Positions 14,730-23,175 of a DNA stretch of 33,608 bases are shown here, piece after piece. How positions within the stretch are numbered: position 1 is the stretch's first letter; every line of letters begins with the position of its first letter. The position numbers and the translations under genes were made by a program. Source of the DNA: Alphaproteobacteria bacterium (lineage in GTDB: Bacteria > Pseudomonadota > Alphaproteobacteria > UBA9219); contig WRDR01000014.1 in assembly GCA_009779745.1 (NCBI GenBank), forward strand, positions 1-33,608, given 5' to 3'. Below the pieces are notes generated by a model. That model ran no database searches and was not told where the DNA came from. It saw only the letters and a list, made by a program, of their open reading frames with translations.

Positions 14730-15703
14730 TGGTAAAACGTTATGGAAATTTGTGGGAAAAAGTTACCAGTAAGGAAAACTTTGAACTTGCCTATCAGCGT
14801 TCGATAAAAGGCAAACGCAACAAGAACGCCATTCTGAAATTCGCCGAAAATCTTGAAGAAAATCTGGAGGCTGTGAGACAGTCTCTTATCAACAAGACCT
14901 TCGCCACCGGCCGCTATACGGTCAAGCGCGTGTTCGAGCCCAAACAGCGCGATATCTATATCCTTCCTTACAATCCCGACCGCATTGTGCAGCACGCTTT
15001 GATGAACGTTCTGGCTCCAATTTGGCAAGCTATGTTTATCAAGGATAGTTACGGCAACATTCCGGGACGCGGCCTGCACGCGGGCAGCCGCCGCATTATG
15101 GATTTTACAAGAAAGTATCCGTGGTGCCTGAAGTGTGATATTTCCAAATTTTATCCCTCCATCAATCATGACATAATGTTCTGTATTATCAAGCGCAAGA
15201 TAAAGGACCGCGATGTCCTGTGGCTGCTGCGCGACATTATCGATTCATTTCCGGGCGATACGAACGTCCCGATCGGAAACTATTGTTCGCAATGGCTCGG
15301 GAATTTGTATTTGAACGAGCTGGACAGATTTGTGAAAACCGACCTGCGTATTGACGCTTATATCCGCTATTGCGACGACTTTTGCCTGTTCTTCGCGGGA
15401 AAGGCGCACGCACGTCTGGCGCGGGACAGGATTGAAAAGTTTCTTACGGACAAGCTGCATCTTTGCTATAGCCGTTCTGATATTTTCCCAGCCGCCCGCG
15501 GGGTTAATTTTTTGGGATACAAACATTTCTCGGATTATATACTTATGCGTCAGTCGACACTGCGGCGCATGAAAAGATTGCTGCGGCAGCCGGTCAAAAG
15601 CCAAACAATTGCTTCAATACGCGGCTGGCTTAAGCACGCCTGCACAAGGAATCTTAGAAAAAATCTGTTTGGAGGTTATAGAGCGTATTGCAGAATAGTG
15701 TGA
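14729..15703 (+). CDS. Reverse transcriptase, diversity-generating-retroelement type
   Basis: A 324-aa stand-alone RT. The first catalytic Asp is D137 in CDISKFYPSI. Motif 4 reads PIGNYCSQ (181-188), the [I/L/V]GxxxSQ form typical of DGR enzymes and unlike the QGxxxSP of group II introns. The catalytic YCDD is at 214-217, and the FLGYKHF segment at 261-267 forms the thumb boundary. Retron-specific NAxxH and VTG motifs are absent, and no maturase or endonuclease domain follows. In DGRs the RT copies a template repeat with adenine mutagenesis into a variable gene. The cassette (accessory plus RT) sits between proS and lolC, which are usually adjacent, consistent with insertion. Confidence 0.85.
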   Translation: MVKRYGNLWEKVTSKENFELAYQRSIKGKRNKNAILKFAENLEENLEAVRQSLINKTFATGRYTVKRVFEPKQRDIYILPYNPDRIVQHALMNVLAPIWQAMFIKDSYGNIPGRGLHAGSRRIMDFTRKYPWCLKCDISKFYPSINHDIMFCIIKRKIKDRDVLWLLRDIIDSFPGDTNVPIGNYCSQWLGNLYLNELDRFVKTDLRIDAYIRYCDDFCLFFAGKAHARLARDRIEKFLTDKLHLCYSRSDIFPAARGVNFLGYKHFSDYILMRQSTLRRMKRLLRQPVKSQTIASIRGWLKHACTRNLRKNLFGGYRAYCRIV

Positions 15704-15720
15704 AATGCAGAATTGACAAA

Positions 15721-15755
15721 GTATTCCCCTTCCCTTAAAAAGGGAAGGGGAATAC
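15721..15755. repeat. Dispersed palindromic element, copy 2 (35-bp palindrome)
   Basis: Perfect 16-bp arms around AAA; the core is identical to 197-221, with GTATT/AATAC outer arms. It is preceded by GTGTGAAATGCAGAATTG, which resembles the left end of the element at 21240-21356. It starts 17 nt after the RT stop and could serve as its transcript end. The remaining spacer to lolC holds a CTGCAGTGCAGCTGCAG palindromic stretch. Confidence 0.85.
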
Positions 15756-15835
15756 TCGCCCAGCTTTCACTTCGCTGCAGTGCAGCTGCAGCAAAGGCGG
15801 AAACGGAGCAAAAAAACAAAAAAAGGAATAAAAAA

Positions 15836-17089
15836 GTGTTTTCTGCATTTGAGCGTTTTGTTGCTTTTCGGTATTTGAGGGCTAAAAGACAGGAAGGCTT
15901 TATTTCTGTCATAACTTGGTTTTCTCTTATCGGGATTGCTTTGGGAGTAGCTACTCTTATCGTTGTAATGTCTGTGATGAACGGTTTCAGGGAAGAGCTG
16001 TTTTCCAAAGTGCTTGGGCTTAACGGACATCTCAATGTCTATGCTATGAGCGGCTCTATAACGCAGTATGATGATTTGCGTGCTAAAATTGCAGAGGTGC
16101 CGGACGTTATATCTGCGACTCCTATCATAGAAGCTCAGGCTTTGATTACTAAAGACGGTTCTGCGTCAGGAGCCTATGTGCGGGGCATGTCTTTGGAAGC
16201 TATCAAAGAAAGACCTTCTATTGCGCAAAGGATACAGGCAGGTTCTTTAGATGATTTTTCCGGCTCAACTATTGCGATAGGTTCAAGAATGGCGCAAAGG
16301 CTGGGGCTTTCTGTAGGCGATAGTTTGACCTTAATCTCTCCTGTAAGCAAGAGTACTGTGTTCGGCTCTGCGCCTCGTATGAAGGCTTATACAATAGGAG
16401 CTATATTCGATGTAGGCATGTTTGAATATGACAACAGTTTTATTTTTATGCCGCTTCCTGCTGCTCAGGCTTTTTTCAGTCTCGGCGATGACGTTACCGC
16501 CATAGAAATCTTTGTCAAAGATCCTCAGAATCTCCGCACCGTAAGAAAAGACATCATAGAGGCTGCTTCTCATGTGACTTCGGATACTCTCAGGCTGCTC
16601 GACTGGCAGCAGAGCAATTCCAGCTTCTTTACGGCATTGCAGGTAGAGCGTGAAGTCATGTTTCTTATTTTGACTCTCATTATTTTAGTCGCTGCATTCA
16701 ATATAATTTCCAGCCTTATTATGCTTGTGAAAGACAAGGGCAGGGATATTGCCATACTGCGCACTATGGGAGCGGACAAAGGCATGGTCATGCGTATTTT
16801 CTTTTTAAACGGCTCTTTTATCGGCATTACCGGTACTGTTATCGGACTGGTTCTGGGGCTTCTCGTTGCGCATAACATAGAGGCTTTGCGGCAGGTTCTT
16901 CAATTTGTTACAGGCACGGATCCGTTCGCTGCCGAGGTGTATTTGCTAACCAGAATGCCTTCTGTCGTAGATACTTTTGACGTAGTGCGCATAGTTTGTT
17001 TAGCTTTGTTTTTGTCGCTAGGTGCTACGCTGTATCCTTCATGGAAGGCTGCTAAACTAGACCCAGTAGAGGCTTTGCGCTATGAATAA
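15836..17089 (+). CDS. lolC: Lipoprotein-releasing ABC transporter permease
   Basis: Inner-membrane permease of the Lol system, which extracts mature lipoproteins from the inner membrane for delivery to LolA. The 417-aa protein has the MacB/FtsX layout: a first membrane segment at about 22-45, a large periplasmic domain at about 45-265, and three membrane segments in the last 150 residues. The N-terminal FVAFRYLRAKR motif is characteristic. The GTG at 15836 is chosen because AAAGGA lies 9 nt upstream and the family N-terminus begins there. The frame is open back to a TTG at 15713, but that would translate the palindromic element. It overlaps lolD by 8 nt. Confidence 0.93.
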   Translation: MFSAFERFVAFRYLRAKRQEGFISVITWFSLIGIALGVATLIVVMSVMNGFREELFSKVLGLNGHLNVYAMSGSITQYDDLRAKIAEVPDVISATPIIEAQALITKDGSASGAYVRGMSLEAIKERPSIAQRIQAGSLDDFSGSTIAIGSRMAQRLGLSVGDSLTLISPVSKSTVFGSAPRMKAYTIGAIFDVGMFEYDNSFIFMPLPAAQAFFSLGDDVTAIEIFVKDPQNLRTVRKDIIEAASHVTSDTLRLLDWQQSNSSFFTALQVEREVMFLILTLIILVAAFNIISSLIMLVKDKGRDIAILRTMGADKGMVMRIFFLNGSFIGITGTVIGLVLGLLVAHNIEALRQVLQFVTGTDPFAAEVYLLTRMPSVVDTFDVVRIVCLALFLSLGATLYPSWKAAKLDPVEALRYE

Positions 17090-17825
17090 TCTTTTTAAAA
17101 CAAACGAAACCGGAAGCGTCATGAATGAAGTGTCTTGGGGCGGCTCTAAAACCGCTGAAAGAACGGTTTTAGAGCTTTTCGATATAGTTCACTCGTTTGC
17201 TCAAGCTCACGAGCCGCTACATGTGCTTAAAGGCTGTTCTCTGTCTTTGCAGGCTTCGGAAACCGTGGCTCTTCTCGGGCAGTCCGGTTCCGGCAAATCT
17301 ACTTTGCTCCACATTGCGGGTTTATTGGAAACGCCGTCCGGCGGTAAGATTTTTATCAACGGGCAGGATACCGGGCTTCTTGACGATAAGGGCAGGACTG
17401 CTTTACGAAGAAACAAGATAGGCTTTGTTTATCAGTTTCATCATCTGCTGCCTGAATTTTCCGCTCTGGAAAATGTTATGATGCCTCAGATGATAAACGG
17501 CGTGAAAAGGAAGATTGCTTTGGAGAAAGCAAAGTCGCTTTTAGACAGCGTTCAGTTGTCTCATCGTTTTAACCATAGACCTTCCGAATTATCCGGAGGC
17601 GAACAGCAGAGAGTCGCTATTGCGAGAGCTTTGGCTAATGACCCTGTAATTTTAATTGCCGATGAGCCTACCGGAAACCTAGATCCGAATACTGCGGAGG
17701 CTGTTTTTAACATGCTGCAGGAAGTAGTTCAAAAGCAGAAAACCGCTCTTTTAATGGCTACTCATAATTTGGAGCTTACACGACAGATGTCTAAAGTACT
17801 TAGAATAAAGGACGGCGTTATTTAA
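17082..17825 (+). CDS. lolD: Lipoprotein-releasing ABC transporter ATPase
   Basis: ATP-binding subunit partnering LolC. Walker A GQSGSGKST (about 66-74), the ABC signature LSGGEQQRVAIARAL (about 167-181) and Walker B VILIADEPTG (about 187-196) are all present. At 247 aa it is slightly longer than the 225-235 aa typical of LolD because of an N-terminal extension; an ATG at 17121 would remove 13 residues. The first ATG overlaps the lolC stop by 8 nt, giving translational coupling. In alphaproteobacteria proS-lolC-lolD is a common order, and this pair retains its part of it. Confidence 0.95.
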   Translation: MNNLFKTNETGSVMNEVSWGGSKTAERTVLELFDIVHSFAQAHEPLHVLKGCSLSLQASETVALLGQSGSGKSTLLHIAGLLETPSGGKIFINGQDTGLLDDKGRTALRRNKIGFVYQFHHLLPEFSALENVMMPQMINGVKRKIALEKAKSLLDSVQLSHRFNHRPSELSGGEQQRVAIARALANDPVILIADEPTGNLDPNTAEAVFNMLQEVVQKQKTALLMATHNLELTRQMSKVLRIKDGVI

Positions 17826-17853
17826 TGTAAAATTAATCATTCTAAATTCTATA

Positions 17854-17882
17854 TTTTTTGCTTGGTTATAGAATAGTATAAT
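17854..17882 (+). promoter_or_regulatory. Candidate gyrA promoter
   Basis: A perfect TATAAT -10 box lies at 17877-17882, 60 nt before the gyrA GTG. The -35 region 17 nt upstream is a T-tract with only partial match, so the assignment relies mainly on the -10. Confidence 0.35.
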
Positions 17883-17942
17883 GCTACAAATTACCCACGA
17901 ATTTCTCATAAAAATTATTACCAATAATGTCAGGATACTATC

Positions 17943-20672
17943 GTGAGCGATAATGATATAGATAATACGGAACAAAAATTGCCCTCAGACGTGAGTACTA
18001 TCACAATAGAAGATGAGATGCAGCAGTCGTATCTCGCTTATGCCATGAGCGTAATTATTTCCAGAGCTTTGCCTGACGTGCGGGACGGTCTCAAGCCCGT
18101 TCACAGGCGTATTATTTTCGCTATGAAAGAAAGCGGTTATGACAGCACTAAGCCGTACCGCAAGTCTGCCCGTATCGTAGGAGACGTTATGGGTAAGTAT
18201 CACCCTCACGGCGACAGTGCTATTTATGACGCTATGGTGCGTATGGCGCAAGAGTTCTCTATGAGGCTCCCGCTTATTGACGGACAAGGCAATTTCGGCT
18301 CTATGGACGGAGACGGTGCTGCTGCCATGCGTTATACTGAGGCGAGGCTCGAGAAAGTTTCCGAATTTTTAATCGAAGATATTGATAAAGATACCGTTGA
18401 TTTTCAGCCTAATTACGATGAGTCTCTGGAAGAGCCTACTGTTCTGCCCGCCAGATTTCCCAATATACTTGTGAACGGCGGAAGCGGTATTGCGGTCGGT
18501 ATGTCTACCAACATTCCTCCTCATAACCTTGGCGAGGTTATTGACGCTGCGCTGGCTCATATTCAAAATCCTGATATTTCCATAGAAGAGCTGTTGGATA
18601 TTATTCCCGGACCTGATTTTCCGACCGGTGCTATTATTATGGGAGTCAACGGGTGCAGGTCTGCCATGCACACGGGCAAGGGCAGCGTTGTTATGCGGGC
18701 AAGGCATATTATTGAAGAGATACGTAAAGACAGGCAGGCTCTCGTTTTCACAGAAATACCGTATCAGGTCAACAAAGAGCTGCTTGTTAAACGCATTGCC
18801 GAGTGCGTAAATGAGAAGATTATAGAAGGAATTTCCGAACTGAGAGATGAATCCGACAGAGACGGAGTACGCGTTGTCGTTGAACTCAAAAGAGACGCTA
18901 TTCCGGACGTAGTGCTTAATCAGCTTTTTGTTCATACTCCTTTACAGACTAATTTTCCGGTGAATCTTTTGGCTCTTAACAAGGGCAGACCGGAACAGAT
19001 GAATCTGAAAACCGTTCTGCAGGCGTTTATTGAGTTTCGCGAGAAAGTCATAACCAGAAGAACTGAGTTTGAGCTGCGCCAAGCCAGAGAAAAGGCTCAG
19101 ATATTATTAGGCTTGGCTATAGCTGTTGCCAACATAGACGAGATGATAGAGCTTATCAAACGTTCAGGAGATCCTGCTATTGCTAAAGCGGCGTTAATGG
19201 ATAGGGATTGGAATGTCGGAGATGTGGGTGCTCTGATTGCTCTTGTTGATGAGTCTTTTGATGCCAATGCTTCCAGAACCTACAGGCTTAATGAAGTTCA
19301 GGCAAAGGCTATTTTGGATTTGAAACTGCACCGTTTGACCGGGCTTGAAAGAGACAAAATAGGCGATGACCTCAAAAATATAGTGGCAAAGATAGAAGAG
19401 TATTTGGACATTCTGGGAAACAGGGACAGAGTGTTTGCTATCATGTCTGATGAGCTTACTGCGGTTAAAGTTAAATTTGCTACTCCCAGAAGAACTGCCA
19501 TAGAGCCTCTGGAGTTCGAGGCTGATATCGAAGATTTGATAGCAAGAGAGGACATGGTTGTTACTGTCAGCAGCGAGGGCTACGTAAAACGCGTTCCCAT
19601 ATCCGACTATAGGGCGCAGCGCCGCGGCGGCAAGGGCAGAACCGGCATGATTACTAAGGAAGAGGATTTTGTCCGTACTATTTTCGTTGCCTCTACTCAT
19701 GATCCTATACTCTTTTTCTCTTCATTGGGAAGAGTCTATAAATTGAAAGTTTATAAATTGCCGCTGGGCAAACCTACTTCCAAGGGCAAGGCTTTAGTCA
19801 ATCTTCTGCCTCTTTCTCAGGGCGAGACTATCACTACCGTTCTGAATCTCCCTGAAGACGAGACCTTGTGGGATAAGCTGTTTGCTGTGTTTGCTACTTC
19901 CAAGGGTTTTGTCAGAAGGAATCTTTTGTCCGATTTCTGCAACGTAAGAGCCAGCGGCATTATTGCTATGAAGCTGGACGAGGGCGATGAGCTTGTTAAT
20001 GTAAATACTTGTTCTGATGACGATGATATTCTGCTGGCGACTAAGTTCGGCAAGGCTATACGTTTTTCCGTAGATGACGTGAGAGTTTTTGCAGGCAGAA
20101 ACTCCGTAGGAGTAAGAGGCATAAAGCTGGCAGCCGATGATGTTGTAATCCATATGTCTGTGCTTAGACACATTGAAGCTAGTCCTGAAGAAAGGGCAGC
20201 TTATTTGAAGCAGCGCAGAGCCATGCTCGGCATGGAGGAGCCGGAGACGGAAGATGAAACAAGCGCAGAGGAAAAGGCTGAAAATGGCACTTCTATTGTT
20301 CTTTCTAAGGAAAGATACGCAGAGCTCGAGGCTAGGGAAGAGTTCCTATTGATTGTTTCTGAAAGAGGCTTCGGGAAGAGAACGTCTTCTTATGAGTACC
20401 GCATTTCAGGCAGAGGCGGGCAGGGCATTTGGAACATGGATATGTCGGAAAGAAACGGCAGCATAGTTGCCGCATTTCCGGTGAAAGACACGGAGGATAT
20501 AATTCTGGTCTCGGACGGAGGACAGATAATAAGGCTTCCTGTGCGGGATATAAGAGTCGCGGGAAGACGCACTCAGGGAGTGATAATATTCAGGATTGAC
20601 AAGTCTGAGAAAGTTGTTTCCGTTGCGTCTTTAGAGGAAGCTGCGGAAGATGATACTAACGAGGAAGCATAA
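17943..20672 (+). CDS. gyrA: DNA gyrase subunit A
   Basis: Breakage-reunion subunit of gyrase, introducing negative supercoils. The active-site Tyr131 is in [10 protein letters not shown]. The quinolone-resistance region reads [10 protein letters not shown] with Ser92 and Asp96, the equivalents of E. coli Ser83 and Asp87, so no common resistance substitution is seen. The C-terminal wrapping domain contains the GyrA box QRRGGKG at about 560-566. An acidic insert of about 30 residues follows near 765-795 (Glu/Asp-rich). The 909-aa length is normal for alphaproteobacteria. Start GTG with AGGA 8 nt upstream. coaD follows 3 nt after the stop, the usual alphaproteobacterial order. Confidence 0.97.
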   Translation: MSDNDIDNTEQKLPSDVSTITIEDEMQQSYLAYAMSVIISRALPDVRDGLKPVHRRIIFAMKESGYDSTKPYRKSARIVGDVMGKYHPHGDSAIYDAMVRMAQEFSMRLPLIDGQGNFGSMDGDGAAAMRYTEARLEKVSEFLIEDIDKDTVDFQPNYDESLEEPTVLPARFPNILVNGGSGIAVGMSTNIPPHNLGEVIDAALAHIQNPDISIEELLDIIPGPDFPTGAIIMGVNGCRSAMHTGKGSVVMRARHIIEEIRKDRQALVFTEIPYQVNKELLVKRIAECVNEKIIEGISELRDESDRDGVRVVVELKRDAIPDVVLNQLFVHTPLQTNFPVNLLALNKGRPEQMNLKTVLQAFIEFREKVITRRTEFELRQAREKAQILLGLAIAVANIDEMIELIKRSGDPAIAKAALMDRDWNVGDVGALIALVDESFDANASRTYRLNEVQAKAILDLKLHRLTGLERDKIGDDLKNIVAKIEEYLDILGNRDRVFAIMSDELTAVKVKFATPRRTAIEPLEFEADIEDLIAREDMVVTVSSEGYVKRVPISDYRAQRRGGKGRTGMITKEEDFVRTIFVASTHDPILFFSSLGRVYKLKVYKLPLGKPTSKGKALVNLLPLSQGETITTVLNLPEDETLWDKLFAVFATSKGFVRRNLLSDFCNVRASGIIAMKLDEGDELVNVNTCSDDDDILLATKFGKAIRFSVDDVRVFAGRNSVGVRGIKLAADDVVIHMSVLRHIEASPEERAAYLKQRRAMLGMEEPETEDETSAEEKAENGTSIVLSKERYAELEAREEFLLIVSERGFGKRTSSYEYRISGRGGQGIWNMDMSERNGSIVAAFPVKDTEDIILVSDGGQIIRLPVRDIRVAGRRTQGVIIFRIDKSEKVVSVASLEEAAEDDTNEEA

Positions 20673-20675
20673 AAA

Positions 20676-21236
20676 ATGCCGGCAAAAAAAAATATGAATA
20701 TAGGGCTGTATCCGGGTACGTTTGATCCTATTACTAACGGGCATTTGGACGTTATTGTGAGGGCTTCCAAGCTCGTGGATAAAGTTGTTATCGGAGTCGC
20801 CTGCAACCAGAACAAGTCTCCTTTGTTTTCAGCGGAAGAGAGAGTTCATATGGTAAGCGCAGAGATTGCGCCGCTTTTGAAAATAAGAAACGGAACGCCG
20901 AACATTGAAGTAATGGCTTTTGATAATCTTTTGGTTCACTTTGCGCATTCAATAGGAGCTTCTGTTATCATAAGAGGGCTTAGGGCTGTGTCTGATTTCG
21001 AATACGAGATTCAGATGTCCAGTTTGAATAAAAAACTTTGTCCGGAACTGGAGACTATATTTCTGCCTGCTACGGACGGGATTCAGTTTATTTCTTCTAC
21101 TTTTGTGAAAGAGGTGTCTAAACTAGGCGGCGATATCCGGCATTTTGTTAGTGAAGAGATAGCTGTAAAGCTGGAAAAAGTCATGAGAAACTCCTCATCG
21201 CGTAAGAAGGTTGAGACTACTATGAGAGAGTATTAG
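20676..21236 (+). CDS. coaD: Phosphopantetheine adenylyltransferase
   Basis: Converts 4'-phosphopantetheine and ATP to dephospho-CoA in CoA synthesis. The nucleotidyltransferase motif GTFDPITNGHLD (14-25) includes the TxGH signature. IIRGLRAVSDFEYE (about 95-108) and ISSTFVKE (about 140-147) are family landmarks. At 186 aa it carries a basic C-terminal tail of about 15-20 residues beyond the usual length. It starts 3 nt after gyrA, so it is cotranscribed and probably translationally coupled. A MITE-like element lies directly after its stop. Confidence 0.96.
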   Translation: MPAKKNMNIGLYPGTFDPITNGHLDVIVRASKLVDKVVIGVACNQNKSPLFSAEERVHMVSAEIAPLLKIRNGTPNIEVMAFDNLLVHFAHSIGASVIIRGLRAVSDFEYEIQMSSLNKKLCPELETIFLPATDGIQFISSTFVKEVSKLGGDIRHFVSEEIAVKLEKVMRNSSSRKKVETTMREY

Positions 21237-21239
21237 GAA

Positions 21240-21356
21240 TGTGAAATTTGAAATGTGGAATTAGTACGTATTCCTCTTCCCTTAAAAAGGGAAGGGGAAT
21301 ACGCTCATTTCCCGTTGTCCGCCCCAACTCCTAATTTCACGTTTCACATTTCAAAA
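21240..21356. mobile_element. MITE-like element with imperfect terminal inverted repeats and central palindrome (copy 3)
   Basis: The ends (21240-21264 and 21331-21356) are imperfect inverted repeats agreeing at about 21 of 25 positions. At the left-centre lies a 37-bp near-perfect palindrome (21267-21303) whose core matches 197-221 and 15726-15750 with one substitution. There is no coding capacity. It fills the gap between coaD and eno. A half-like copy of the left end precedes the palindrome at 15721. Confidence 0.7.
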
Positions 21357-21381
21357 GAATCTGTTTATAGTGTATTTTTAA

Positions 21382-22695
<1,314 letters not shown>

Positions 22696-22699
22696 GAAA

Positions 22700-23035
22700 A
22701 TGATTATGAACAAAAATACCAAGTATATTGTGAACGTTGTTTTAAGCGTGCTGGGCGTGTTCATTGTTTTATATTTTCTGTACACTGCCATACAGGGAGA
22801 GAGAGGTTTTTTTGAACTCAAAAGGCTGAAGGCGGAAGTGGCTGAAGCAGAAGAGAATTTAGCTCGATTGAGGGAAGAGAAACAGGGCTTGGAACACAAA
22901 ATAGATCTGATGAAAGGCGAAAACGCCGATGAGGACTTATTAGAGGAAGAGGCAAGGAGGCTTCTAAACTTCTCAAAGCCTAATGAAGTGATTATTTTGA
23001 CTCCGGACGCAGACAATGAGGAATTAGGAAATTAG
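22700..23035 (+). CDS. ftsB: Cell division protein FtsB/DivIC
   Basis: A bitopic septum protein. The 111-aa product has a short cytoplasmic N-terminus, one membrane segment at about 8-28, then a Glu/Lys/Leu-rich coiled coil to about residue 75 (heptad-like AEVAEAEENLARL). It ends with the EARRLLNFSKPNEVI segment typical of FtsB (usually EERAREELGMIKPGE). Start chosen at 22700 because AAGGGA lies 8 nt upstream; a second ATG at 22706 is possible. The ribosome binding site overlaps the eno stop. The last codons fall in a repeated AATTAGGAA stretch, suggesting the 3' end was shaped by a short intergenic repeat. Confidence 0.9.
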   Translation: MIMNKNTKYIVNVVLSVLGVFIVLYFLYTAIQGERGFFELKRLKAEVAEAEENLARLREEKQGLEHKIDLMKGENADEDLLEEEARRLLNFSKPNEVIILTPDADNEELGN

Positions 23036-23175
23036 GAATTATTATTATAGTTAACGTCTTATTTACAGTTATGTATTTGAATAATGAATAAAATTTTAAC
23101 TATAATTGTGAGGTTTTTTTCTAAAAAACGCTAATAATTAACGAATAATTCGTCAAAATAGTGCATAATGAACTT

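Noticed and set aside
14204-15703. Retron or group II intron interpretation of the RT locus
   Set aside because: The RT lacks retron NAxxH/VTG motifs and intron maturase/endonuclease domains, and motif 4 has the DGR-type SQ ending.
15713-15835. Extended N-terminus of LolC from TTG 15713
   Set aside because: This would translate the palindromic element and a Lys-rich run; a good ribosome binding site and the family N-terminus are at 15836.
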